From: Vibrio tasmaniensis
GTDB taxonomy: Bacteria; Pseudomonadota; Gammaproteobacteria; Enterobacterales; Vibrionaceae
Assembly (NCBI RefSeq): GCF_024347635.1
Contig: NZ_AP025510.1
Coordinates: 2,356,001-2,420,000, forward strand
Direction of reading: 5' to 3'
Length of the DNA stretch: 64,000 bases
Position numbers and translations under genes: made by a program. The notes beneath the pieces are model-generated. The model was not told the origin of the DNA. It saw only the letters and a program-made list of their open reading frames with translations, and did not search any database. This document shows, one piece after another, positions 19,761 through 28,744 of the stretch. Every line of letters starts with the position of its first letter. Positions within the stretch are counted from its first letter, which is position 1.

Positions 19761-20684
19761 TTACTTAATCGTTAATGCACTCAACATATCAGTCGAAGGC
19801 GCAAAGTAGTAAGCGCCTGTCACTGCTCTAGTAAAGCGAAGCAGTTGGTCTGTTTTACCATCAGTTGCGCCGTACATGCTCTCTAACATCGCATCGAAGT
19901 TATGGCGAACATTACAGTAAGCAATGAACAGTAAGCCGTGATCGCCTGTTGCTGTGCCGTAAGGTAAGCTGTGACGAACAATTTTAAGGCCCTTGCCTTC
20001 TTCTTTGATATCCACACGGCCAACGTGAGACGCCGCTGGCACATCATCTAGCTCGATAGAATCAGGTTTAGTACGACCAACCACTTTCTCTTGTGCTGAC
20101 ACGTTCAATCGATTCCAAGCTGGTAGGTTGTGCACAAAACGCTGTACCATCACATAACTACCACCAGCAAATTCACCTTCAGGAACAATCGCGACTTCAG
20201 CGCGCTGTGAGTCTTTCGGGTTTTCAGTGCCATCCACGAAATCGGTCATGTCACGAGAATCTAAGAAGCGGTAACCGTAAGTTTCATCAACCACTTCAAC
20301 GTCTGCTGCGACTTCAGCTAGCAATTTGCGTAGGATGAAGAAGTGCAGGTCATGTCGGTTTGAATGACAGTGAATCAGAACATCAGACAGTGTGCTCGGT
20401 GCTGTGATATCACCTTCACCAAGCGCAGGAAAATCAATTAGATCAGAGGGAGCAGCTTGCTCTAACTTATCCCAAAAAGCCTTTGAGAATGCAACCGACG
20501 CCGTTAAGTTCGCATCTGGTTGAGTTTGATTAAGCTCGTCGATTAGAGTCGGAAGCTTTTGAATTTCCGCTAATACGCTAGCAGCGTTAGCGTTCACTTT
20601 AAGTTGAACGTAAAGAGCGAAAGGCCCAGCTTCAGGCAAAATAGCACTTTGAACGTTAGGCTGCTCATTTGAAACATTAAGCAT
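19761..20684 (-). CDS. Dyp-type heme peroxidase (YfeX-like)
   Basis: 307 residues. It carries the GxxDG family motif as DFVDGTENP, with the catalytic aspartate around residue 149, and a later His-containing heme face (RVDIKEEGKGLKIVRHSLPYG region). It has no signal peptide, so it is cytoplasmic like E. coli YfeX, which oxidises porphyrinogens and dyes with hydrogen peroxide. The neighbouring gene is a YfeZ-like membrane protein, as in the E. coli yfeX-yfeZ region. Confidence 0.92.
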   Translation of the reverse strand: MLNVSNEQPNVQSAILPEAGPFALYVQLKVNANAASVLAEIQKLPTLIDELNQTQPDANLTASVAFSKAFWDKLEQAAPSDLIDFPALGEGDITAPSTLSDVLIHCHSNRHDLHFFILRKLLAEVAADVEVVDETYGYRFLDSRDMTDFVDGTENPKDSQRAEVAIVPEGEFAGGSYVMVQRFVHNLPAWNRLNVSAQEKVVGRTKPDSIELDDVPAASHVGRVDIKEEGKGLKIVRHSLPYGTATGDHGLLFIAYCNVRHNFDAMLESMYGATDGKTDQLLRFTRAVTGAYYFAPSTDMLSALTIK

Positions 20685-20749
20685 AGATTATTCCTTCCAG
20701 TTTTAGCTTCTAAGTATAATTGTGAATGGTACAAATGTTTTGATGAGAA

Positions 20750-21226
20750 TCAGTCTTCGAGCTCAACCACTTTAAAGCAATCCCTAGCGGCATGACTATT
20801 GGTTAAATAAAGCGCTAACCAGAGGAGCAATAATAGAGTGATAGCATTTGACCAACGGAACCATCCGTTATCCAAATAGATTAAATAAATTGTGTGGGAG
20901 CCCTGTGCCAAGATAGCCATTATGGTAACCCAACGTCCCCATGACACGACTTTGTTAAGGCGCTTTCTCTCTGGCGTTCTGAGTCCAAACAACCACATCA
21001 ATAACAAACTAGGAATGCTCAACGCAATTCCGACATAAAACATCTGGTGGTCTGGATAGATGGTTTCAAGAATATCCGTTCCCGACTCTCGGCTTGCGCC
21101 CGCAACAATGAAAACGACCAAAGCTTTCGCAAGAAATAGCCAACCTAACCATAATAAGATTGGGGCTTTCAAAAAGCCGTGTTTATCGTATTGTTCTATG
21201 GAGTACCGCACAACTCTCACTTTCAC
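20750..21226 (-). CDS. DUF2919-family inner membrane protein (YfeZ-like)
   Basis: 158 residues, with four predicted hydrophobic helices (about 22-42, 62-82, 95-115, 123-145) and a basic loop RTPERKRLNK. The N-terminus YSIEQYDKHGFLKAPILLWLGW is typical of DUF2919. It lies 65 bases upstream of the peroxidase on the same strand, so the two may be co-transcribed. Function unknown. Confidence 0.8.
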   Translation of the reverse strand: MKVRVVRYSIEQYDKHGFLKAPILLWLGWLFLAKALVVFIVAGASRESGTDILETIYPDHQMFYVGIALSIPSLLLMWLFGLRTPERKRLNKVVSWGRWVTIMAILAQGSHTIYLIYLDNGWFRWSNAITLLLLLWLALYLTNSHAARDCFKVVELED

Positions 21227-21320
21227 TTGTTTTCAAACCAACACTTTAACGCAAATCATTCATACTTAACTAGGTTTGCGTTATCTTATTGGTTAATCCG
21301 TTTTAATTGTCGAACTCAGT

Positions 21321-21665
21321 ATGAAAAAGAAAACTAATACACCATCTGTTGAATCTCAACAAGAAGCACTGAAGATAGCCAAAGCGACGCAAAAGCCAGC
21401 TCAAACCAAAGAACAAACAAAATTAATTGCTCAAGGTATCGAGAAAGGCATCGCACTCTATAAAAAGCAGCAAAAAGAACGCAGCCGCCAAGCCGATAAA
21501 GCAAGAAAACGCGTACAGAAAGAGAAGCAGACTCAACAAGCGAATCTAGACGAAGAGAACAATGTAGACGCAAGTATTGAAACAACATCAAATCACGCCA
21601 GTAAATTACCGTGGTTACTATTGATCGCAAGCTGGGTTGGTTTCGCGATTTATTTGATGAAATAG
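21321..21665 (+). CDS. DUF2956-family protein with C-terminal membrane helix
   Basis: 114 residues. A highly charged Lys/Gln-rich helical body (about 1-90, with KEQTKLIAQGIEKGIALYKKQQKER) ends in one hydrophobic helix (about 96-113, LPWLLLIASWVGFAIYLM), i.e. a tail-anchored topology. Recognised as the vibrio/Shewanella DUF2956 family; function unknown. Divergent from the YfeZ-like gene and 12 bases upstream of a lipoprotein gene. Confidence 0.8.
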   Translation: MKKKTNTPSVESQQEALKIAKATQKPAQTKEQTKLIAQGIEKGIALYKKQQKERSRQADKARKRVQKEKQTQQANLDEENNVDASIETTSNHASKLPWLLLIASWVGFAIYLMK

Positions 21666-21677
21666 CAGGGTAAGTGT

Positions 21678-22010
21678 ATGAAAAAGGAATTAGTCGCTTT
21701 GGCTATGACTGGAATGTTAGTCGGGTGCACGACACCGACATCAGTACCGCATAGCGAATCTGACCAAGTACAAATGGATTACCACGGCCTGATTGATATC
21801 AACAAGTGCGAATATAAAGGGGAAATCACCGGTAGCGAAGGCCACTGGTATAGTTACCTGTTTTACCCGAATGACATCTTAATTCAAGGCGCAATGAATG
21901 AGCTTAAATCCAATGCGATTGAGCTAGGTGCCGACACCGTGATATTTACACTGCCCCAAGATTTTGCGACTTCCGTAACCATGTTAGGCACCGCTTATCG
22001 GTGTCGCTAA
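21678..22010 (+). CDS. Small lipoprotein, DUF4156-like
   Basis: 110 residues. The lipoprotein signal ends at LVGC (about 14-17). The mature domain has KCEYKGEITGSEGHWYSYLFYP, an INELK-type helix (NELKSNAIELGADTV) and a C-terminal YRCR, giving two cysteines that could form a disulfide as in RcsF/DUF4156 proteins. Probably sits in the outer membrane facing the periplasm. Follows the DUF2956 gene closely and is probably co-transcribed with it. Confidence 0.7.
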   Translation: MKKELVALAMTGMLVGCTTPTSVPHSESDQVQMDYHGLIDINKCEYKGEITGSEGHWYSYLFYPNDILIQGAMNELKSNAIELGADTVIFTLPQDFATSVTMLGTAYRCR

Positions 22011-22041
22011 TTCGACTTATCACTGATCGTTAGAAAGAAGA

Positions 22042-22061
22042 AAGCCAGCTTTCGCTGGCTT
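22042..22061. terminator. Terminator between convergent genes
   Basis: An 8-bp stem (AAGCCAGC, 22042-22049, with GCTGGCTT, 22054-22061) and TTTC loop between the DUF4156-like gene and the convergent winged-helix gene. An A-rich left side favours the minus strand. Confidence 0.6.
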
Positions 22062-22353
22062 ATGCACTAAATCCAAGGCTTGTTGCTATATCGCCTTTAC
22101 GCTGGATAACCCATTGACTGTCAAATGGCCCCCAGTCGGATAATTGGTAATAGCCATCATTATGACGTCGCCCATCTTGAACAAACATAAGTTCAATACC
22201 GATCCCCGGTAACGCCTTGAGTACATCTTGAATAGTACGACGAGGCCACCCCGTTTTTTCGATGAGTTTAGGCACATTTGGCCTATCAAGGCTTTCCACT
22301 AACAATGCTAAATATAGCCGCCTTGCAAAAACAGGACTCAACTCCATTGACAC
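22060..22353 (-). CDS. Small winged helix-turn-helix protein (HTH_43-like)
   Basis: 97 residues. The segment LYLALLVESLDRPNVPKLIEKTGWPRRTIQDVLKAL has the spacing of a winged helix-turn-helix, followed by a beta wing (IELMFVQDGRRHNDGYYQLSDWG). It is likely a DNA-binding regulator with unknown targets. It stands alone on the minus strand. A member of the small HTH_43-type family by general likeness; moderate certainty. Confidence 0.7.
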   Translation of the reverse strand: MSMELSPVFARRLYLALLVESLDRPNVPKLIEKTGWPRRTIQDVLKALPGIGIELMFVQDGRRHNDGYYQLSDWGPFDSQWVIQRKGDIATSLGFSA

Positions 22354-22552
22354 CTCCTATATATGTGCAACTCAATTATTTCTTTTTTTGCTGACAACAT
22401 GTTGAGGCTGATCAATAAGTCTCCAATAGTGACATTTTCTTACTGTTTTTTTTCACTCTATGAAATATTCCTCACTCTATTTTGTCTGAATTGCAGCTTC
22501 CTGATAGGATTCAACTCATAACAACGAAATAAAATCACCCAAAGGAAGAATA

Positions 22553-22900
22553 ATGACTATCACTATGTTTGGCATTCCGAACTGCGACACCATCAAAAAA
22601 GCAAAGAAATGGCTTGAAGCTGAAGGTATCGAGTTCGAATTTCACGATTATCGCAAACAAGGCATCACTGAAGAGTTGGTTACAACCTTCTGTTCAGAGC
22701 TTGGCTGGGAACTTGTATTGAACAAACGTGGTACGACTTACCGCCAACTTTCTCAAGAGCAAAAAGACACGCTAACGGAAGAAAAAGCCGTGGCTCTGCT
22801 TGTTGAACAACCGGCAATGATCAAGCGCCCAATTTTGAACGTTGATGGCAAGCTTCATATCGGCTTTAAAGCTGATCAATATGCCGCTATTTTTGCGTAA
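22553..22900 (+). CDS. yffB: ArsC/Spx-family protein YffB
   Basis: 115 residues with the ArsC/Spx fold. It has a single N-terminal cysteine in GIPNCDTIKKAKKWL, the RGTTYRQL region and IKRPILNVDGKLHIGF. It belongs to the YffB (glutathione-dependent thiol reductase-like) group rather than true arsenate reductases. Located just upstream of dapE, the same pairing as in E. coli. AAAGGAAG precedes the ATG. Confidence 0.88.
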   Translation: MTITMFGIPNCDTIKKAKKWLEAEGIEFEFHDYRKQGITEELVTTFCSELGWELVLNKRGTTYRQLSQEQKDTLTEEKAVALLVEQPAMIKRPILNVDGKLHIGFKADQYAAIFA

Positions 22901-22997
22901 TTAGCAGTATTAGAATAAATAACAAAGCGTTGAACCTCCCCTATTCAGCGCTCAACAATTAATGACTAGACGTTTTATTTAAACAAGGAATTCAAGG

Positions 22998-24134
22998 ATG
23001 ACAGACAGCCCAACTTTGGCTCTGGCAAAAGACCTAATCAGCCGTCAATCGGTAACACCAGAAGATGCAGGCTGCCAAGACCTGATGATTGAACGCTTAA
23101 AAGCGCTAGGTTTTGAAATCGAAGTGATGGTATTTGAAGATACGACTAACTTCTGGGCTCGCCGCGGTACCGGAGCCCCCCTATTTGCTTTTGCAGGTCA
23201 CACTGATGTTGTACCTGCAGGCCCAATTGAGCAGTGGAACACTAAGCCATTCGAACCGACTATCGTAGATGGTTTCCTACACGGTCGCGGCGCGGCAGAT
23301 ATGAAAGGTTCTCTGGCTTCAATGATCGTTGCGGTAGAACAATTCATCGCTAAGCACCCTGATCACACAGGCTCAATCGGTTTCCTTATCACATCAGATG
23401 AAGAAGGTCCTTTCATCAACGGTACGGTACGTGTTGTTGAAGCGCTAATGGCTCGTGGCGAGAACATCGACATGTGTATTGTTGGCGAACCATCAAGTAC
23501 TGAGTACGTTGGTGATGTCGTGAAGAACGGCCGTCGTGGTTCTATCACTGGCGACCTAACGATTAAAGGTACACAAGGTCATGTAGCCTACCCTCACCTT
23601 GCGAACAACCCGGTACACAGCTCTCTACTTGCGATCAATGAATTGGCTACGACCGAGTGGGATAAAGGTAATGACTACTTCCCACCAACCAGCTTCCAGA
23701 TCCCAAATGTGAGTGCGGGCACGGGCGCATCAAACGTCATTCCTGGTGAATTTAATGTTCAGTTTAATCTTCGCTTTAGCACAGAGTTAAACAACGACAT
23801 CATCGTTGAACGAATCACGAATACACTCAACAAATACGATTTCGAATACGATTTGAAATGGACATTCAATGGCGACCCGTTCTTAACCGACGCAGGCTCG
23901 TTGCTTGATGCTATTGTCGATGCAGTAGGTCACGTGAATGATGTTAAGCCGGCACTGCTTACCACAGGTGGTACTTCTGACGGACGCTTTATTGCGCGCA
24001 TGAAAGGACAAGTGGTCGAACTAGGCCCTGTTAATGCAACCATTCACAAGGTTAACGAGTGCGTGAAAGTGGCTGATTTAGAGAAACTAACTGACATGTA
24101 CGAAAGAACACTAGTGAACCTGTTCGCTAAATAG
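22998..24134 (+). CDS. dapE: Succinyl-diaminopimelate desuccinylase
   Basis: 378 residues. An M20-family two-zinc hydrolase with metal motifs [12 protein letters not shown] (His), [10 protein letters not shown] (Asp), SDEEGP (Glu) and a distal GGTSDGRF. It cleaves N-succinyl-LL-diaminopimelate, giving LL-diaminopimelate for lysine and peptidoglycan. CAAGGA precedes the ATG. The next two genes (M15 peptidase, DUF2897) are close behind and may be in one operon. Confidence 0.96.
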   Translation: MTDSPTLALAKDLISRQSVTPEDAGCQDLMIERLKALGFEIEVMVFEDTTNFWARRGTGAPLFAFAGHTDVVPAGPIEQWNTKPFEPTIVDGFLHGRGAADMKGSLASMIVAVEQFIAKHPDHTGSIGFLITSDEEGPFINGTVRVVEALMARGENIDMCIVGEPSSTEYVGDVVKNGRRGSITGDLTIKGTQGHVAYPHLANNPVHSSLLAINELATTEWDKGNDYFPPTSFQIPNVSAGTGASNVIPGEFNVQFNLRFSTELNNDIIVERITNTLNKYDFEYDLKWTFNGDPFLTDAGSLLDAIVDAVGHVNDVKPALLTTGGTSDGRFIARMKGQVVELGPVNATIHKVNECVKVADLEKLTDMYERTLVNLFAK

Positions 24135-24180
24135 CTCTTTCATCAGCGATTGATAGTATCTAATTATTGAGAGACGCCTT

Positions 24181-24855
24181 ATGACACCAGAGCAGCTTAC
24201 CGGACAATCAGATTCTCATCTGGAACCTAGCCTGATTGGCACCAAGACCTTCTTGGTCCACAGTGACGTCAAAGATGATCTGAACAACTTGATTGAAGCT
24301 GCTCAACTCGCTGGTTTTAAAATGGAGATTGCCAGTGGCTTTCGCGACTATGAAAGGCAATCTCTGATTTGGAACCGCAAGTTTTCTGGTCAAGCACCTA
24401 TATTAGATTCCGAAAGCCAACCACTGGATGCTTCAACACTCAGTGAACATCAAAAGTTGTCGGCGATCCTAAGATGGTCTGCGCTTCCCGGAGCGAGTCG
24501 TCACCATTGGGGTTGTGACTTTGATGTCTTTGCTCGTAATCACTTACCTGAAGGCGCGCAGCTACAACTGGAACCATGGGAATACCTTACTGGCCACCAG
24601 CAAGCGTTTTACCAATGGCTTGTTGCCAATGCATCTCAATATGGGTTCTTCTTTCCTTACAGCCAAGACCTCGGCGGTGTGGCGATAGAACCTTGGCATA
24701 TTAGCCACCGTAAAGTTTCACAGTTGTGTTTATCACAGTTATCTCCCACTTTACTTGGCAAGCAACTCCAATCTAAGCCAATATTAGGGTATGAGATAAT
24801 TATGGAGCAGCTAGACGAGATCTATGCGCGCTTCGTGGCGAATATCAGTCATTAG
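24181..24855 (+). CDS. M15-family D-Ala-D-Ala carboxypeptidase-like protein (VanY/DdcY type)
   Basis: 224 residues. Zinc-peptidase motifs: SGFRDYERQ, SRHHWGCDFDVF (zinc His/Asp of the SxHxxGxxxD type) and EPWHISH (catalytic Glu and third zinc ligand). It has no obvious signal peptide from this start, so either it acts in the cytoplasm or the start is internal. It would trim D-Ala-D-Ala ends of peptidoglycan or cytoplasmic muropeptides. It lies 46 bases after dapE, which fits a cell-wall role. Confidence 0.82.
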   Translation: MTPEQLTGQSDSHLEPSLIGTKTFLVHSDVKDDLNNLIEAAQLAGFKMEIASGFRDYERQSLIWNRKFSGQAPILDSESQPLDASTLSEHQKLSAILRWSALPGASRHHWGCDFDVFARNHLPEGAQLQLEPWEYLTGHQQAFYQWLVANASQYGFFFPYSQDLGGVAIEPWHISHRKVSQLCLSQLSPTLLGKQLQSKPILGYEIIMEQLDEIYARFVANISH

Positions 24856-24863
24856 GAGCGCTT

Positions 24864-25073
24864 ATGTTGGAGTGGCTTACAAACCCTTGGGTTATCATCA
24901 TCATCGTGGTTAGCGTTGTGGTGGGTAATATTGCTGCGCTTAAACAGACCGCCAATATGGATCTGACAGGTCGTAACAAAACAGAGAAAGACTTAGACAA
25001 GCTCAATCAATTGGATAAACAGAACCAAGAGAAAGCTCAAGAAGATAAGTCCACAGAGAGCAAAGACACTTAA
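24864..25073 (+). CDS. DUF2897-family small membrane protein
   Basis: 69 residues. One hydrophobic helix (about 7-27, NPWVIIIIVVSVVVGNIAAL), then a charged, Gln/Lys/Asp-rich tail. It resembles E. coli YpfN (UPF0370), which also follows dapE. TTAGGAG precedes the ATG eight bases after the upstream stop, so translation is probably coupled. Function unknown. Confidence 0.78.
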   Translation: MLEWLTNPWVIIIIVVSVVVGNIAALKQTANMDLTGRNKTEKDLDKLNQLDKQNQEKAQEDKSTESKDT

Positions 25074-25189
25074 CCTAATGCCTTTGATGCGCTCGCTCCA
25101 ACAAGTCAGTTGTGTTGTTATCCCTTGTTAGCAAATAAACAACACAAATAGACAACAGATAGATAAAACGCTGACAAACAGACATAAAA

Positions 25190-25212
25190 AAGAGGACACA
25201 GTGTGTCCTCTT
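25190..25212 (-). terminator. Terminator after bamC
   Basis: AAGAGGACAC (25190-25199) pairs perfectly with GTGTCCTCTT (25203-25212) around a 3-base loop, with a U-run on the minus strand. It also faces the convergent DUF2897 transcript. Confidence 0.8.
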
Positions 25213-25238
25213 GTTATTTGTCAAAATCAGCTCAGGGC

Positions 25239-26285
25239 TTATTCAGCTTTTGCTTCTTTCTTATCTTTGGTTTGATCAGCAACGTGTGCCAATACCGGAA
25301 CCATTGACTTCAGTAGCTCTTCTTCTACTGGCTTACCTGATGCATCCGTTACGTTAATCGACGTACGGTTACCAAGATCACCAAACAAGAAGGTGTAAGT
25401 ACCTGGCGCTAAGTCAATAGGCTGTAGGCCAATCTCTTCCCAGAATTCATCATCTGGCGCTGCATACTTAGCTTTCACTGTACCTTGAGACTGATTACGC
25501 TCTTCAAGTTCGAAACCCATCGTCGGTAGTAAGGTAGGTAGTCGTTGCCACAATACGTTGTAAGGCGTACGCGCGATAATCACAGGGAAACCACTACGGT
25601 CAGTTCCCATTGAGATAGGAATACGTTTCACCAACTCTTGCGCTTTCACTGCAGCTTCAGCACGAAGATCTGCATCGTATCTCGCCATCACTAGGTTCGT
25701 TAAGAACGCGTTGTAACGCTCTTTATTGGTTGCCGATACTGGCTTCTCTTCTGAGCCTTCACGCCAATCTATCAAATTAATCTTGAAACCATAGCGGTTG
25801 TTCGCTTGGAAACGAGAGATAGAATAACGACTGCCAATCTCGACTTCTTCATCTTCAGAAACCCAAGTAACCCAATCAGTCTCAATGTCATTTTCTGACT
25901 GTTCACGAATGCTGATATTACGTTGGGTCAGCATATCTAAAGCCGTTTGCCACACTCGATCAGCCTCTTCAGCACGAAGGAGCCATAACGTCACTTCACC
26001 ATTTTGACGCTCAGTACGAGCACCTGGGATCAGTTCAAGAACCTGTTGAGGAGGACGAATATCCACTTGACGACCGGTACCACCACTGAATTCACCGCTT
26101 GGGATATCAAAGTTTGGGTAAAACTGAGGCTGAGCATCTTCAGGCAATTGCCATTGTGAAAACTCAGGTGTTTCTAAGTATTCAAAATCATCTTTGGCTT
26201 GGCGACGTTGAGTCGGGCTGCCAGAACATGCTGTAAGAACGAAAACAGCCAGTGAACCGATCACTAGCTGGTGAGAATACTTCAT
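25239..26285 (-). CDS. bamC: Outer membrane assembly lipoprotein BamC
   Basis: 348 residues. The lipoprotein signal ends at LTAC (about 17-20). A natively unfolded N-terminal segment (about 25-100), which binds BamD in E. coli, is followed by two helix-grip domains (about 100-215 and 225-340). BamC is an accessory of the BAM complex that inserts beta-barrel proteins. It follows dapA on the same strand, 49 bases downstream of its stop, as in E. coli (dapA-bamC). Confidence 0.94.
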   Translation of the reverse strand: MKYSHQLVIGSLAVFVLTACSGSPTQRRQAKDDFEYLETPEFSQWQLPEDAQPQFYPNFDIPSGEFSGGTGRQVDIRPPQQVLELIPGARTERQNGEVTLWLLRAEEADRVWQTALDMLTQRNISIREQSENDIETDWVTWVSEDEEVEIGSRYSISRFQANNRYGFKINLIDWREGSEEKPVSATNKERYNAFLTNLVMARYDADLRAEAAVKAQELVKRIPISMGTDRSGFPVIIARTPYNVLWQRLPTLLPTMGFELEERNQSQGTVKAKYAAPDDEFWEEIGLQPIDLAPGTYTFLFGDLGNRTSINVTDASGKPVEEELLKSMVPVLAHVADQTKDKKEAKAE

Positions 26286-26334
26286 TTATACTCCTAAATG
26301 CCGAAGGTTCGCTTCGGCATTGCTTTATACGTTT

Positions 26335-27213
26335 TTAGTAAATGCACGCTTCAGTCATTGCTTGAGCAACAACAGGTTGAGCTGGTTTTGACAGTTCAGT
26401 CAGTGGTAGACGTAAGCCACCTTCAGCAATCAGACCCATTTTGTGAACCGCCCATTTTACGGGAATAGGGTTAGACTCAACGAACAAATTCTTATGTAGA
26501 GGCATCAAACGCTCATTGATCGCTTCTGCTTCTTCAAACTTGCCTTCTTTTGCTAGCTTGAACATAGTCGCCATATCAGCGGCTGCAACATTGTTCGTTA
26601 CAGAGATCACGCCATCGCCACCACGCTTAACAAATTCAAGACCGGTTAAGTCATCACCACTTAGTAAGATAAAGTCTTCGCCACAAAGTTCACGGTGAAT
26701 TGCAATTCTTTCGAGATCACCCGTCGCATCTTTCAGTGCAACGATGTTTTCGATCTCGGCAAGGCGAGCAACCGTTTCTGGTAATAAGTCTACCGCAGTG
26801 CGACCAGGTACATTGTAAAGGATCTGTGGAACGTCACTGACTTCAGCAATTGCTTTGTAATGTTGGTACAAACCTTCTTGAGTCGGTTTGTTGTAGTAAG
26901 GCGTTACACTCAGGCAACCCGCAATACCAGAACCATTGAGCAAACGGCTGAATAGTACAGACTCGTGAGTTGCGTTTGCACCCGTACCAGCGATAACAGG
27001 AATACGGCCATCAGCAAATTCAACGACCTTATTGACGACTTTGACATGCTCTTCAATAGTGAGTGTTGAAGACTCACCTGTTGTGCCAACCGCAACCAGA
27101 CCATCACTACCTGCTGCAACATGGTGATCAACTAACTTTTTAAGGCTGTCGAAATCCACTTCACCATCTGTATTAAATGGTGTAACTAGCGCAACGATAC
27201 TTCCTGAAAACAT
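26335..27213 (-). CDS. dapA: 4-hydroxy-tetrahydrodipicolinate synthase
   Basis: 292 residues from the ATG at 27213, chosen for its AGGGAGA ribosome-binding site and the family start [17 protein letters not shown]-barrel aldolase with GTTGESSTL (Thr44 region), YYNKPTQEG and the Schiff-base lysine in VALKDATGD (about 161). It condenses pyruvate with aspartate semialdehyde, the first step to lysine and diaminopimelate. A longer in-frame extension upstream lacks a start signal. Confidence 0.96.
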   Translation of the reverse strand: MFSGSIVALVTPFNTDGEVDFDSLKKLVDHHVAAGSDGLVAVGTTGESSTLTIEEHVKVVNKVVEFADGRIPVIAGTGANATHESVLFSRLLNGSGIAGCLSVTPYYNKPTQEGLYQHYKAIAEVSDVPQILYNVPGRTAVDLLPETVARLAEIENIVALKDATGDLERIAIHRELCGEDFILLSGDDLTGLEFVKRGGDGVISVTNNVAAADMATMFKLAKEGKFEEAEAINERLMPLHKNLFVESNPIPVKWAVHKMGLIAEGGLRLPLTELSKPAQPVVAQAMTEACIY

Positions 27214-27584
27214 GTCTATCTCCCTTAATTTATTCTTTTTGCATGTTACTGTAAGCCAATCAATAAACACAAGACATTAAAGTGGCTTACCAGCAACATC
27301 TGCAGTAAATATTGTCGTATGTTTGAGGTAAAACAGCTTATAACGGCGTTCGACCTAGAATTTGGGTAACCTACACTCAATCTAGCGAATAGCTCGGCAC
27401 ACGATGTCAGTAACAAGTAAGCAATGCTCTCACACCACTCTTTGAATTTTGAACACTCTAAATATTCCTATTACTTGTTACATATTAGAAGCAAAGTGCC
27501 TCTAAAAGCCCCAAGCACACACTTATTCCTCTAGCTAACTGTGCTAACATGCATGAATCAATGGAATATAAGAGACGTGATTTT
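27214..27584. promoter_or_regulatory. Divergent dapA/gcvR intergenic region with long inverted repeat
   Basis: 371 bases. It holds a perfect 11-bp inverted repeat, GTAACAAGTAA (27410-27420) and TTACTTGTTAC (27471-27481), 50 bases apart, in front of gcvR. No gene was found. The function of the repeat is unknown; it may be a long stem-loop or a pair of protein-binding half-sites. Confidence 0.55.
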
Positions 27585-28127
27585 ATGACTCAACATCTAG
27601 TAATCACAGCTGTGGGCACAGATCGCCCAGGTGTATGCAACCAAGTGGTTCATTTAGTCACCCAATCAGGCTGTAACATTATTGATAGCCGTATCGCTCA
27701 ATTTGGCGAAGAATTTACGCTTATCATGCTACTGTCTGGAAAGGCAAACAACATCACCCGCGTTGAAACCACCCTGCCCTTGCTTGGACAAGAGCACGAC
27801 TTGATTACGATTATGAAGCGAACCTCAACTCATGATGTTATTGAGAACTCTTACACAGTAGAGGTGTTCGTTGAGTCAGACGATAAAATCGGCCTTACCG
27901 AGCAGTTTACCCAGTTCTTCGCAGACCGAAACATCGGCCTCGATTCGTTAAGTGCACGAACCATCAATAAATCTAAAGTTCAGCTCGACAACGACCAATT
28001 CCATATCTCTATTACCGCTTCTGTGCAATCAGAATGTAATTTGATGCAGCTACAAGAAGAATTCGACGCGCTGTGTCAGAGCCTATCCGTACAAGGCTCG
28101 CTCAACTTTATCAAAAACAGTTTTTAA
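27585..28127 (+). CDS. gcvR: Glycine cleavage system transcriptional repressor GcvR
   Basis: 180 residues from ATG 27585 (MTQHLVITAVGTDRPG), which matches the family start; the 12-codon extension upstream is not expected. Two ACT domains (about 4-80 and 90-170) bind glycine. In E. coli GcvR works through GcvA to hold the gcvTHP operon off when glycine is low. It is followed 12 bases later by bcp, the same order as in E. coli. Confidence 0.92.
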   Translation: MTQHLVITAVGTDRPGVCNQVVHLVTQSGCNIIDSRIAQFGEEFTLIMLLSGKANNITRVETTLPLLGQEHDLITIMKRTSTHDVIENSYTVEVFVESDDKIGLTEQFTQFFADRNIGLDSLSARTINKSKVQLDNDQFHISITASVQSECNLMQLQEEFDALCQSLSVQGSLNFIKNSF

Positions 28128-28139
28128 AAAGGAAATATC

Positions 28140-28610
28140 ATGAATACGCTAACGGCTGGTGTTCCAGCACCTGCTTTTTCTCTTCCAGATCAAGATGGCA
28201 ATATCGTATCTCTTGGTGACTTCAAAGGTAAAAAAGTCCTTTTCTATTTTTACCCAAAAGCAATGACTCCAGGTTGTATTGTGCAAGCTGAAGGCCTGCG
28301 TGATATCAAAGCACAGCTTGATGACCTGAATGTGGTTGTTCTAGGTGTGAGTGTTGACCCAGTAAAACGCCTACCAAATTTCGTTGCGAAGAAATCTCTT
28401 AACTTCACACTGTTATCAGATGAAGACCACAGCGTTGCTGAACAGTTTGGTGTTTGGGGCGAGAAGAAATTTATGGGTAAAGTGTACGACGGTCTGCACC
28501 GTATTAGCTTCCTAATTGATGAAGAAGGTCAGATTGAACACGTCTTCAACAAATTCAAAACCAAGACTCACCACGAAGTGGTTTTAGATTACTTCAACCC
28601 AGAAGCTTAA
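28140..28610 (+). CDS. bcp: Thioredoxin-dependent peroxiredoxin Bcp
   Basis: 156 residues. The peroxidatic cysteine is Cys46 or so in MTPGCIVQAEGLRD. The resolving cysteine found five residues later in E. coli (TPGCTVQAC) is replaced by Glu, and no other cysteine exists, so this is a 1-Cys form. It reduces hydrogen and alkyl peroxides. AAAGGAA precedes the ATG; it is probably co-transcribed with gcvR. Confidence 0.93.
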   Translation: MNTLTAGVPAPAFSLPDQDGNIVSLGDFKGKKVLFYFYPKAMTPGCIVQAEGLRDIKAQLDDLNVVVLGVSVDPVKRLPNFVAKKSLNFTLLSDEDHSVAEQFGVWGEKKFMGKVYDGLHRISFLIDEEGQIEHVFNKFKTKTHHEVVLDYFNPEA

Positions 28611-28682
28611 TGTCGATTTTAGTGAGTTGATTCTCTAAATTCACACCTAGCGAATCTAAATACACTACTAAGCCAAATGCAA

Positions 28683-28713
28683 AAAGGCCGAATATCATGG
28701 ATATTCGGCCTTT
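28683..28713. terminator. Bidirectional terminator between bcp and the PerM-like gene
   Basis: A 13-bp stem (AAAGGCCGAATAT, 28683-28695, with 28701-28713), 5-base loop, A-run left and T-run right, between convergent genes. Confidence 0.82.
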
Positions 28714-28744
28714 CTAGTACTTACTCAACTGTATTGCTCTTCAA

